This document shows, one piece after another, positions 9,423 to 17,610 of a DNA stretch of 29,156 bases (position 1 is its first letter; each line of letters starts with the position of its first letter). A program made the position numbers and the translations under genes. The notes beneath the pieces are model-generated. The model did not search any database. It saw only the letters and a program-made list of their open reading frames with translations, and was not told where the DNA came from. This stretch comes from Bacteroidota bacterium (GTDB lineage Bacteria > Bacteroidota > Bacteroidia > Chitinophagales > Chitinophagaceae). Location: positions 1-29,156 of the forward strand of contig JAEZGS010000021.1 of NCBI GenBank assembly GCA_023437225.1, read 5' to 3'.

Positions 9423-9457
9423 GGTAATCGGTAATCGGTAATCGGTAATCGGTAATC
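9423..9457 (+). repeat. Five perfect tandem copies of the heptamer GGTAATC
   Basis: GGTAATC occurs five times without a break over 35 bp, followed by a degenerate sixth unit (GGAAATT). The array starts 3 nt after the stop codon of the exported protein gene and fills the gap to the convergent SDR gene, which ends at 9464. No unit is mutated, so the array is either young or maintained by slippage. Confidence 0.95.
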
Positions 9458-9463
9458 GGAAAT

Positions 9464-10234
9464 TTATTTTTGCAGGTACATCGAGTTGGCCTGTGCGGTA
9501 CAGGTCACTACGAGGTCATTGATACAAACATGGTCGGGCAACGTTGTACAATAGTATACAATATCCGCAACGTCATCGGCAACCAGCGGCTGGTAACCTT
9601 CATACACTTTCTTCGCAGCTTCCTCATCGCCTTTAAATCGCACGTTTGAGAATTCTGTTTCCGCAGCACCGGGATGTACTGCAGTCACTTTGATACGATG
9701 TCTGAGGAGGTCGATCCGCATTGCCTTGCTTATCGCATCAACCGCGTGTTTGGTAGCACAATAGACGTTACCTTTCTCGTACACTTCCTTGCCTGCAGTT
9801 GAACCGATGTTGATTATGTGCCCGGTTCCCCGCTGTATCATTAGCGGAACAACGGCCTTTGAAACATAAAGTAATCCGGAAACATTAGTGCCAATCATTG
9901 TTTCCCAGTCATCAAGAGATGCTTCGTCAAAATAGTCGCGGCCCAGTGCAAGGCCCGCATTATTTACAAGGACATCGATATTGGTCCATCCTTCAGGGAG
10001 CCCGTTTATTGAACGCATTACTGTTTCTCTATCCTGAACATCAAGGGGGAGAATCAATATCTGTGTGTTGAATTGCTGCTGCAATTGCTGTTGAAGATCT
10101 ATCAACTTATCCGACCTGCGGGCGCTGATGATGAGGTCAAAATCACTGGCGGCAAATTTTTGTGCGATGGCTTTTCCGAATCCAGAACTTGCTCCCGTGA
10201 TAAAGGCAAGTTTCTTTGATGCGTTTGTTCTCAT
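9464..10234 (-). CDS. Short-chain dehydrogenase/reductase, YdfG-like
   Basis: Cytoplasmic NAD(P)-dependent oxidoreductase of the classical SDR superfamily, 256 residues. The Rossmann cofactor motif is TGASSGFG (residues 13-20), NNAG is at 91-94, and the catalytic set is Ser145 (INIGSTAG), Tyr158 and Lys162 (YCATK). NNAGLALG, DDWETMIGTN and TEFSNVRFKGD closely resemble the E. coli YdfG group, which oxidises L-allo-threonine and serine and reduces 3-hydroxy acids or malonic semialdehyde; the exact substrate here is inferred. ARR after the second strand favours NADP(H). The gene is downstream of the T9SS cargo gene on the same strand, 34 bp away, but has its own promoter overlapping the end of that gene. 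Confidence 0.92.
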   Translation of the reverse strand: MRTNASKKLAFITGASSGFGKAIAQKFAASDFDLIISARRSDKLIDLQQQLQQQFNTQILILPLDVQDRETVMRSINGLPEGWTNIDVLVNNAGLALGRDYFDEASLDDWETMIGTNVSGLLYVSKAVVPLMIQRGTGHIINIGSTAGKEVYEKGNVYCATKHAVDAISKAMRIDLLRHRIKVTAVHPGAAETEFSNVRFKGDEEAAKKVYEGYQPLVADDVADIVYYCTTLPDHVCINDLVVTCTAQANSMYLQK

Positions 10235-10250
10235 GATACTTAAATTGCTT

Positions 10251-10281
10251 CAAAGCTATTGAATCAAACTACCTTATCAAA
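10251..10281 (-). promoter_or_regulatory. Promoter for the SDR gene
   Basis: On the minus strand TTTG (10281-10278) is followed after 19 bp by TAGCTTTG (10258-10251), an exact TAnnTTTG match. The predicted start is about 11 nt before the ATG at 10234. The -33 element lies inside the last codons of the upstream cargo gene. Confidence 0.7.
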
Positions 10282-12884
10282 ACAGAGGAACCTTTCTTTG
10301 AAATGGTCTTGCCGGTAAAATCAGTACCACTTACCATCCAGACATATGTTCCGGAGTCTTGCATTTTTCCAGCAAAATAGCCGTCCCAACCTTCGCCAAC
10401 TTTCGCCGAAGAAAAAACCATCTGGCCCCACCGATTATAAATTCTGAAATAGTGAAGTGTTGTGATGCCGGGCGCAATGGGCTTTAATACGTTGTTTCGA
10501 CCCAAGGGAGCAAACGCATTAGGAACAAAAATATCCGGGTCGGTTTTGAAAACGAGAACGCTAACAGTGTCCATCGAGAAACATCCTTCTTCTGTAAATG
10601 CGCGCATCGTGAAAGTTGCGTTGTTATCCAGCAGTGCAACAGGATTGCTTATGTCGTTGCGATCAAGTAGTTCTGCAGGCTGCCATTCGAACAACTCTGC
10701 ACCGAAGCCAGACATTCGTAGCGGTTGCCCGATTACAATAGCAGTATCGTTACCTGCGTATGCATTTATCTGTTCCCGCACCGTGACTGTCACTTCATCG
10801 AAGCCAGGCTTAGGGCATCCAATGGTGTCGTAAACTGTAAGTAAATAAGTGGTGGTATTCGAAGGGAATGCCCTTGGATTTAAAATAGAAGCGTTGCTCA
10901 ATGAGTTTGTATTGGTCCAGCTAAATCTCGATCCTACAATTTGTGCGTTGATAGTTGCTGTATCCTGGAAACACACAACCGTATCAGCGCCTGCATTCGC
11001 AAGCGGATATGGTACAGTCCTGATCGTTACCTGGTCGCGCGCGGAGCATTTACCGATCATTGACTCCAGCGTATACGTGGTTGTTGTAGCAGGCGCAACC
11101 CAAGGCTCTTTTGAAGACGCGTCAGACATCGTTTCAGTCGGCGTCCAGTTATAACGAAGGCCATTTGTTTGTGGCCGCAACTGAATGGAATCTGTTGCGC
11201 AAATCATCATATCGTTGCCGGCATCGAGCGTAACAAAGTCAACGACATTCACTCTTACAGAATCCGTATTTACGCATCCATTTTCATTGAGCGTGACTTT
11301 GTAAGTTGTTGTGGTTTTTGGAAAGACTGTTGGATTGGCGGTATTACTCCCCACTATGTTTGTTGATGGGGCCCATTGGAAAATGCCGCTGCCGGCCACG
11401 GACAATCTTAATGAATCGATGCTACAGATAAGTGTATCCCGAAATGCTAAAGTCATAAGTGGTACATCCCGCACTTCAACTTCTTTATAAACCGTATCAA
11501 TACAACCCTTGTTGCTTTGCACGATGAATTCCACTCGTTGCAAGCCGAGATTTGAGTACAGCCAGTTGGGGTTTCTGGCAACAGACGTATCTGCTTCGGA
11601 GGAAAGATCACCGAAGTTCCATCTCCACGCCGCTACCTGTCCGTATCTGGTCTTGGTGGTATCTGTAAAACGGAATGGCGTGAACTTGCATGAACCTACC
11701 GCCGAAAACCCAGGAAAGAAACCCGGGTAAACTCTGGCACGCGTTGTTGTTGAATCTATACACTGGCCTGCGAGTACGACTTTGAGTTTTACGATATAAG
11801 TACCCGTATCCTGATACTGATGTTGCACGAAGCCGTAATCGTTCGAAGTAACAGCCGGTGGCGTTCCATCGCCAAAATCCCAGGTATATTCGGAGCCTGG
11901 CGGGTTGATCGTTTCATTGCGGAATGTTACATTGAAGTCATCACAGAAAGAATAGTCGGGTTTGAGAAAAGCTTTTAATGGAACACAGTCGGAAACAGCC
12001 ACGTGAATGTCTTTTCTATGCACATTTATTAGTTTTCCCTGCCTGTACTCATATGCACATGCTGAGATCACATATTGTCCCAATTGAGTGGGAGCAATGC
12101 CTGTTACAATGCCGGTCTGCGGATTGATCCTGGCCGACGGGCCAAGTGGCTGACCGCCTGCATAACCAGGACTGTAATTAAGTGGAGTATATGGAGGCGA
12201 TGAAGCTACCGTTGGATTTGGAAGCGATTGCGATGCTCCGATAAAACCATTACAAAGTGCGTAGACTATTGAATCCTGGCTGTCTTCATCTTCAGCTGCG
12301 AAATTAAATGTGAATGCGCTTCCGCTGCAAATGGCAGCCGCATCATTGGTAACAAAGCGGGGGCTGCTGTTTTTGTAAGCATCCGTCATTACAGATGTGC
12401 CAGGTATTTGAGCGTAGTAAGTAGCTCCATAACTGTTACTGGGCGCCTGCAGGTTTCTGATGTCGATGATTCTGCAGCAACGCTGGTACGCAATGATGTG
12501 TCCATTTTCTGTATTTGGCAGAATCATTCTTACAGAATAGGTCCGTACCCGGTAACAAACATCCATTGGAGGGTTTCCGATACATGGATTGGTTGCGGGA
12601 TCAAAGCGCAGAAATATTTCACTATTCATCGCGGCAATGTGCGTACTCATGAAGCTGTTATTGCCGGCGTCAAATACTGTCAGTGGAACCTCGCTATCAA
12701 GCTGCCCCGGGCTTGTAGCTCCACAGTCAATATATAGTTTTAATGAAACGAGGTATTCAGAAGTGTTGGGTGTAGAACCAACTCCTATGTAAGTATACAC
12801 AATTTCTCCGCCCTTGATGTGTGCTGCGTACAAGGGTAGGGACAATCCGGCTAATAGGAAGACTATGGTAAGGATCTTCTTCAT
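10269..12884 (-). CDS. T9SS type B cargo protein with PKD and Ig-like repeats
   Basis: An 871-residue exported protein predicted to be secreted by T9SS and held at or released from the surface. A signal peptide (residues 1-20, ending LYA) precedes the N-terminal module HIKGGEIVYTYIG...LKLYIDCG, common in Bacteroidota surface proteins of unknown function and rich in cysteine. Two PKD domains follow at about 301-388 (YTWDFGDGTPP) and 389-473 (WRWNFGDLSSE). Four beta-sandwich repeats of roughly 75-80 residues span about 474-778, with recurring AGND/AGAD, a Trp and TTTY motifs. The last about 90 residues form the type B (gliding-associated) C-terminal sorting domain: FVPNAFAP, YFRIYNRWGQMVF, EGWDGYFAG, DSGTYVWMV. 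I see no catalytic domain; an adhesin or structural role is inferred. It begins 32 bp after the hydrolase gene with no promoter between. Confidence 0.93.
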   Translation of the reverse strand: MKKILTIVFLLAGLSLPLYAAHIKGGEIVYTYIGVGSTPNTSEYLVSLKLYIDCGATSPGQLDSEVPLTVFDAGNNSFMSTHIAAMNSEIFLRFDPATNPCIGNPPMDVCYRVRTYSVRMILPNTENGHIIAYQRCCRIIDIRNLQAPSNSYGATYYAQIPGTSVMTDAYKNSSPRFVTNDAAAICSGSAFTFNFAAEDEDSQDSIVYALCNGFIGASQSLPNPTVASSPPYTPLNYSPGYAGGQPLGPSARINPQTGIVTGIAPTQLGQYVISACAYEYRQGKLINVHRKDIHVAVSDCVPLKAFLKPDYSFCDDFNVTFRNETINPPGSEYTWDFGDGTPPAVTSNDYGFVQHQYQDTGTYIVKLKVVLAGQCIDSTTTRARVYPGFFPGFSAVGSCKFTPFRFTDTTKTRYGQVAAWRWNFGDLSSEADTSVARNPNWLYSNLGLQRVEFIVQSNKGCIDTVYKEVEVRDVPLMTLAFRDTLICSIDSLRLSVAGSGIFQWAPSTNIVGSNTANPTVFPKTTTTYKVTLNENGCVNTDSVRVNVVDFVTLDAGNDMMICATDSIQLRPQTNGLRYNWTPTETMSDASSKEPWVAPATTTTYTLESMIGKCSARDQVTIRTVPYPLANAGADTVVCFQDTATINAQIVGSRFSWTNTNSLSNASILNPRAFPSNTTTYLLTVYDTIGCPKPGFDEVTVTVREQINAYAGNDTAIVIGQPLRMSGFGAELFEWQPAELLDRNDISNPVALLDNNATFTMRAFTEEGCFSMDTVSVLVFKTDPDIFVPNAFAPLGRNNVLKPIAPGITTLHYFRIYNRWGQMVFSSAKVGEGWDGYFAGKMQDSGTYVWMVSGTDFTGKTISKKGSSVLIR

Positions 12885-12916
12885 CTAATTCTCAATAAGG
12901 TTAAGGAGGAATTGGA

Positions 12917-13714
12917 TTAGAGAGCAGATAAAAAATGAAAGAGGGCGTTATTGCAGGATTCCGTTTCCTCAAGCATTCCCATGTGTCCTGAATTGTTACA
13001 GATATGAATATAAGAAAAAGAAGGCATAGTTGATTGCTCCAGAGTTTTTTGCATGGGCACCGCGTTATCGTGCTTACCTGCAATGAAAAGAACCGGCTTT
13101 TCAAATTTTTTGAGCACCTTGGTTCGATCCGGACGAGCGATCATCGCCTCATAATATTGTACGAGCGAATCGGCACTAAAGTTGGCGTAACGGTCAACTA
13201 TTTCTTTTATCAGTTCAGGTTTTTCAGTTCTGGTTTGTTCACTAAATAGATTTGGAATGGATTGTGCCAGAAAACGCTCTGCACCATTTTCTTTAATGAA
13301 CTCAATACCTTTTCTGCGTGTATTGATCTTTTCTTCATCGTCTGCATACGCGGAGGAGTGAAACAGGCAAAACCCGCTGAGCATTTCGGGATAAGCATCC
13401 GCGAAGGCCAGGGTTATGTATCCGCCCATGCTATGGCCTATTAGCGCCACGGGTTCATTTGATTCAACATTGATGATGTTTTTTACTGCTTCAGCATATA
13501 ATTCCATTGAACCATTCGGCAGTAATGAAGAATCTCCGCTGCCTGGAAGATCGATAACAATCAGTTTATAATCCTGCTGCAATGACTCCACCTGGTGCTC
13601 CCAAATGCGGCTGTCTTCGGCAAAGCCATGCAATAGTACGACGGGCACACCATGTCCATAAACAGAATAAGCGATGTCATTGTTATCGGTCGTTAAGGTT
13701 CTTTGTTCGTTCAT
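12917..13714 (-). CDS. Alpha/beta-fold hydrolase
   Basis: A 265-residue serine hydrolase of the alpha/beta fold, probably cytoplasmic because it has no signal peptide. The catalytic machinery is complete: oxyanion segment LLHGF (27-31), nucleophile elbow GHSMGG with Ser95, acid Asp216 in AGKHDNAVP, and His244 in NSGHMGMLE. A helical cap lies at about 120-200. The substrate cannot be named; close families include esterases, lipases and ring-cleavage hydrolases. I chose the ATG at 13714 over an upstream TTG at 13741: the ATG gives the usual short N-terminus and sits 1 nt after the stop codon of the DUF4105 gene, a classic translational-coupling arrangement. It therefore forms an operon with its neighbours on both sides. 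Confidence 0.93.
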   Translation of the reverse strand: MNEQRTLTTDNNDIAYSVYGHGVPVVLLHGFAEDSRIWEHQVESLQQDYKLIVIDLPGSGDSSLLPNGSMELYAEAVKNIINVESNEPVALIGHSMGGYITLAFADAYPEMLSGFCLFHSSAYADDEEKINTRRKGIEFIKENGAERFLAQSIPNLFSEQTRTEKPELIKEIVDRYANFSADSLVQYYEAMIARPDRTKVLKKFEKPVLFIAGKHDNAVPMQKTLEQSTMPSFSYIHICNNSGHMGMLEETESCNNALFHFLSAL

Positions 13715-13715
13715 T

Positions 13716-14891
13716 TCAATTGAATTTTCTGAAACGTACAACGCTACGCATAAAAGCGATGATCACTAACGGTACTATGGCAGTGTTCATGTCTTGCGGC
13801 AGGATTGCCCATCCAAAGAACAAGAGAAAGTACCACACTGCCATGATACGAAAATAATTCAGTACCCAGCGTTTTTTTGAACGAACAACGAACGCGATAA
13901 CAATATGTGTTGGCAGCGCCCATAAGAGATTGAAATTGTTCGAGCACACAAGATGGTCCGTTGCAAACCACATGAATAGTAACAGTATTCCCAGGGCTCC
14001 AAGAAGGAAGAAAAAGAAAAGATCAAAGATCAGGAGGACGCTTGATGCCCATTTGCGCCTGGTAAACATCAATGCCCATACAAGGACCATCAATACAGCC
14101 GTCACCACGATTGGCCTGGTCAGCCAAGATGCACTCTGCAACATTCGATCTGTTTCCAGTAACGTGGACTTTTGCCTGACAAGTGGTTGCTGATTTATAG
14201 TAGCGCTGTCAAACCCCTGCATCAAATAATCAGGAAGAAACATCGCTTCGCGCGAAGATATTTCCCGGTCGATCCGGCTTCCAAGTAGTATGTCGATGCC
14301 CAGCCTGCTCCAAAACATTTGACCGTTACGAAGATATACGTGCAATAATTCCCGGAAGGTAGGCGGCTCCTGTCCAACGATGTCGTTGAATTGAAGTTGT
14401 CCGTCGCTGCTTGCTTCCACTATGTCGGCAAGTCGCGTTGAACAATTATCAAACAGGAAATCGTATTTATAGTATTTATTTTCTTCGCGAAGATTATTGA
14501 TGAGTAAAGAGCGAAGCTTTTGTTTTTGTGTACAACTCAAATTAAGCTGTTGTTCAATGATGCTGCGACCTTCATAACGGTAGTCTTCCCGGAATCCTTC
14601 GTAATCCTGGGTGGAAACATAATAAAGTAATTTCCCTCTTACGAACTCTGAATAAAAGTTAGGATTTTCAAAATCGAACGTACCATAGTTGAAGATCACG
14701 TCCACACCGCTCGAAGAGTCGACCAATCGTAGTGCCGAATGTCCAAAAGTGGAATACAGCTCTGCGCCCGGACTGCAGGTAAGCAAACTCATGCGCATCG
14801 CGCAGCTGTCGCTGGTTGTCTGCGATCTGCCGGAAACGGTGATGATCAAACATACGAACGCCAGCAATGAACGAAATAACCACCTTGTCAT
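13716..14891 (-). CDS. Lnb N-terminal/DUF4105 domain membrane protein
   Basis: A 391-residue envelope protein. Residues 1-23 look like a signal peptide or signal anchor (LFRSLLAFVCLIITVSG, then RSQT). The extracytoplasmic part, about 25-255, carries DUF4105 hallmarks: TFGHSALRL with His51, NYGTFDFENPNF, FVRGKLLYYVS, and YDFLFDNCSTRLADI with Cys150. His51 and Cys150 suggest a papain/NlpC-like thiol hydrolase active site; this is inferred. The C-terminal third has about five hydrophobic segments (about 260-276, 284-309, 322-336, 344-363, 370-383) and ends in a basic tail, so the domain is anchored in the inner membrane facing the periplasm. The gene starts 15 bp after guaB ends and is followed after 1 nt by the hydrolase. 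Activity on peptidoglycan or lipoproteins is possible but unproven. Confidence 0.9.
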   Translation of the reverse strand: MTRWLFRSLLAFVCLIITVSGRSQTTSDSCAMRMSLLTCSPGAELYSTFGHSALRLVDSSSGVDVIFNYGTFDFENPNFYSEFVRGKLLYYVSTQDYEGFREDYRYEGRSIIEQQLNLSCTQKQKLRSLLINNLREENKYYKYDFLFDNCSTRLADIVEASSDGQLQFNDIVGQEPPTFRELLHVYLRNGQMFWSRLGIDILLGSRIDREISSREAMFLPDYLMQGFDSATINQQPLVRQKSTLLETDRMLQSASWLTRPIVVTAVLMVLVWALMFTRRKWASSVLLIFDLFFFFLLGALGILLLFMWFATDHLVCSNNFNLLWALPTHIVIAFVVRSKKRWVLNYFRIMAVWYFLLFFGWAILPQDMNTAIVPLVIIAFMRSVVRFRKFN

Positions 14892-14906
14892 ATAATGAAG
14901 ATAAGC

Positions 14907-16406
14907 CTAACGGGAATAGTTTGGTGCTTCACGTGTTATCTCTATATCGTGTGCATGGCTTTCTTTCATACCTGCGTTGGTTATTCGTACAAATCGCGCT
15001 TTTTGTAAAGACTCAATGTCTGCAGCACCGCAATAACCCATACCTGATCTTAATCCGCCGATGTACTGATAAACGATCTCACTTAGATTTCCCTTGAAAG
15101 CTACACGGCCTTCGATTCCCTCGGGCACAAACTTGCGGATATCGTCTTCCACATCCTGGAAATAACGGTCGCTGCTTCCCTGGCTCATCGCGCCGAGAGA
15201 TCCCATTCCGCGATATTGTTTGAATTTTCTTCCCTCGTAGATGATCGTTTCCCCAGGACTTTCTTCAGTACCCGCGAACACACTACCCATCATCACTACA
15301 TTGGCTCCGGCCGCAAGGGCTTTCACCATATCGCCGGTATAACGAATTCCACCGTCAGCAATGAGTGGCACCTTCAATTCATTGAGTATGGATGCTGCTT
15401 CCATAATAGCAGTGATCTGCGGCACGCCAGCTCCGGCAACAATCCGGGTAGTACAAATGGACCCGGGACCAATGCCTACTTTAACTGCATCTGCACCTGC
15501 TTCGGCAAGTGCCTTTGCACCTTCCGCGGTGCCCACATTTCCAGCGATAACCTGGAGCGTTGGAAAATTCTTTTTCAGTTCTTTCAAAGCTTCGATAACT
15601 CCCTTGCTGTGTCCATGCGCACTATCCAGGCAAACGACGTCAACGCCGATATTTTGCAAAGCAGAAGCGCGGTCAAGTACATCGCCGGTGATGCCTAAAG
15701 CAGCCCCCACTACAAGTCGGCCATATTTATCTTTGACTGCATTTGGAAAACTCTGGAGCTGAAGTATGTCGCGATATGTAATTAGTCCAACAAGTTTCCC
15801 TTCATTACTTACTACGGGCAGCTTTTCAATTTTATATTGACTGAGTATCTTCTTAGCTTTTTTCAGGTCTGTTCCCTCGGGAGCGGTGATGAGATTTTCT
15901 TTGGTCATTACCTGGCTTACCTGCTTGTGGATCTCCGTCTCAAAGCGCAGATCGCGGTTGGTAAGAATCCCTACAAGCTTATGGTCATGATCAACGATAG
16001 GTATGCCCCCAATTCTGTTTTCTTTCATGATACGAAGTGCATCTGCTATGGTTGCATCAACGAAAAGAGTGATTGGATCGATGATCAGGCCACTTTCGCT
16101 TCTCTTGACTTTTCTCACCTGCTCGGCCTGTTTCTCAATACTCATGTTCTTATGCAATATCCCGAGGCCACCTTCTCTTGCAAGCGCAATAGCCAGTGTT
16201 GCTTCTGTTACTGTGTCCATTGCCGATGAGATCATCGGAATGTTCAATTCAATTTCTTTGGTAAGACGAGTGCGGATGTTCACCTCACGGGGCAGAACCT
16301 GTGAATAGGCCGGAACCAGTAAAACATCGTCAAACGTTAAGCCTTCACCGAAAAATTTAGAAGAAACGGGAGAGTTTGTTGTGGGAGCGTTCTGTATTGT
16401 TGCCAT
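14907..16406 (-). CDS. guaB: Inosine-5'-monophosphate dehydrogenase
   Basis: Cytoplasmic NAD-dependent enzyme that converts IMP to XMP, the committed step of guanine nucleotide synthesis. Numbered from the chosen ATG at 16406 the protein has 499 residues, normal for bacterial IMPDH. Residues about 20-100 begin the TIM barrel (GLTFDDVLLVPAYS), two CBS domains occupy about 105-220 and bind regulatory nucleotides, and the barrel resumes with DSAHGHSKGV, the catalytic loop GIGPGSICTTR with Cys318, and GGIRYTGDMVKALAAGA; a flap follows and the C-terminus is NYSR. An ATG six codons upstream (16424) is in frame, but the promoter -7 box TATCTTTG lies between the two ATGs, so a transcript from it could only use the 16406 start. 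It lies downstream of dprA with its own promoter. Confidence 0.96.
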   Translation of the reverse strand: MATIQNAPTTNSPVSSKFFGEGLTFDDVLLVPAYSQVLPREVNIRTRLTKEIELNIPMISSAMDTVTEATLAIALAREGGLGILHKNMSIEKQAEQVRKVKRSESGLIIDPITLFVDATIADALRIMKENRIGGIPIVDHDHKLVGILTNRDLRFETEIHKQVSQVMTKENLITAPEGTDLKKAKKILSQYKIEKLPVVSNEGKLVGLITYRDILQLQSFPNAVKDKYGRLVVGAALGITGDVLDRASALQNIGVDVVCLDSAHGHSKGVIEALKELKKNFPTLQVIAGNVGTAEGAKALAEAGADAVKVGIGPGSICTTRIVAGAGVPQITAIMEAASILNELKVPLIADGGIRYTGDMVKALAAGANVVMMGSVFAGTEESPGETIIYEGRKFKQYRGMGSLGAMSQGSSDRYFQDVEDDIRKFVPEGIEGRVAFKGNLSEIVYQYIGGLRSGMGYCGAADIESLQKARFVRITNAGMKESHAHDIEITREAPNYSR

Positions 16407-16409
16407 GTG

Positions 16410-16442
16410 CAAAGATAGGTTCATGAATAAATTCAGGCCAAA
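16410..16442 (-). promoter_or_regulatory. guaB promoter, predicted leaderless
   Basis: On the minus strand TTTG (16442-16439) is followed after 21 bp by TATCTTTG (16417-16410), an exact TAnnTTTG match. CAC and then the ATG at 16406 follow directly, so transcription should begin at about the start codon. The -33 element overlaps the end of dprA (stop at 16435-16433). Confidence 0.7.
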
Positions 16443-17572
16443 TGATTTTTTTGTGAAAGCTGAAAGTGAAGCTGGAAGCGCTTTCCAGGCAACGAAGTGA
16501 TAAGATCCTTCATTTCAAGGGCGAGAAGTTCAGAGGATAATTTTCCCATCGGAAGTCCTGAAGCGAGCTGGATCTCGTCGATGTGCATTGCTTCCCGCTC
16601 TCTAAAAGTCTCAAGTATGGCGCGCTCGCTGGCGCTTATTTCTGGAAATAATTCCTGTTGCACGGGTGGCCTGTTCAATTCCTTACTCCATCCCATTGTT
16701 TGGATAAAATGTTCGGATCCATTGAATAAAATCGCTTTATTCTGTTGAATGAGCTGATTGCATCCCTGGCTTTTTGAATCGGTGATCTTACCTGGCAACG
16801 CAAAAACATCACGGTCATAACTGGAGGCCAGGTCTGCAGTGATCATACTTCCGCCTTTCACGCCGGTTTCTATCAGTAGTGTTGCGTCGGTTATTCCGGC
16901 AACGATCCTGTTCCTGCTGGGAAAGTTGTGTTTATCAGGTGCTGTGCCGCTCATGAATTCAGTGAGTAAGCCACCACTTTTTACAATTGTTCGCGCAAGC
17001 GAATTATTTTCCATCGGATAAATTGTATCGAGTCCATGCGCCAGCACAGCAATAGTTGGCAGTTCACACTTTAAAGCGGTTCGATGCGCGATCGTGTCAA
17101 TTCCAAATGCGAGTCCACTTACTATTGTAACGCCTGTTTGGGCGATTTCATTGATGAAGCCTTCAGTAACCTGTTTTCCATAATTACTGTTATTACGTGT
17201 GCCCACAATGGCAATGCAACATTCAGCATTCAGATCCGCGATGCCTTTATAGTAAAGCATGGTTGGCGGATCATAGCAATGCAACAAGCGGCGTGGGTAT
17301 TCGGATGAGTTGATGAAGATCGGACGGATTCCAAATTTTTCAATAAATCGGATCTCTTTTTCTGCGCGTTTAAATTCATTGAATTTGCGAATCGTGCGGG
17401 CACGCACCGTTCCGATGCCTTCAACTTTTTCAAGTTGATGTAAGGGCGCATTAAAAATTTCGCGGGCCGAGGCGAAGGCATCCACCAAGGATCGCGCGTG
17501 CACAGCACCCACCTGGGGCACCATCGTTATAGATATCTGGTAAAGCAAGTCGGTAGAAAGCGCATCAGACAT
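16433..17572 (-). CDS. dprA: DNA-processing protein DprA
   Basis: DprA (Smf) binds incoming single-stranded DNA and loads RecA during natural transformation; it is also conserved in species not known to be competent. The 379-residue protein has the common three-part layout: an N-terminal helical/HhH region (1-75, with VEGIGTVRARTI), a Rossmann-like core (about 85-300) containing CIAIVGTRNNSNYG (119-132), VSGLAFGIDTIAH, LAHGLDTIYP, FPSRNRIVAG, ETGVKGGSMITAD and FALPGKI, and a C-terminal winged-helix domain (about 305-370; AILETFREREAMHIDEI, LLALEMKDLI). Nothing is truncated. It starts 38 bp after the PorE-like gene and ends 26 bp before the chosen guaB start. No comEC, comF or other competence gene is in the window. 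Confidence 0.96.
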   Translation of the reverse strand: MSDALSTDLLYQISITMVPQVGAVHARSLVDAFASAREIFNAPLHQLEKVEGIGTVRARTIRKFNEFKRAEKEIRFIEKFGIRPIFINSSEYPRRLLHCYDPPTMLYYKGIADLNAECCIAIVGTRNNSNYGKQVTEGFINEIAQTGVTIVSGLAFGIDTIAHRTALKCELPTIAVLAHGLDTIYPMENNSLARTIVKSGGLLTEFMSGTAPDKHNFPSRNRIVAGITDATLLIETGVKGGSMITADLASSYDRDVFALPGKITDSKSQGCNQLIQQNKAILFNGSEHFIQTMGWSKELNRPPVQQELFPEISASERAILETFREREAMHIDEIQLASGLPMGKLSSELLALEMKDLITSLPGKRFQLHFQLSQKNHLA

Positions 17573-17610
17573 AGGTTTCTTAATAAAACCAAATATGACC
17601 TTTGTGCAAC

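Noticed and set aside
9423..9457. CRISPR array
   Set aside because: The 7-bp units are contiguous with no spacers and there are no cas genes.
13715..13741. TTG start for the alpha/beta hydrolase, overlapping the DUF4105 gene
   Set aside because: The ATG at 13714, 1 nt after the DUF4105 stop, gives the family-typical N-terminus and a standard coupling geometry.
15216..15762. Overlapping plus-strand open frames opposite guaB
   Set aside because: They are mirror readings of the conserved guaB codons; the translations are rich in His, Cys and Ser without a recognisable fold.
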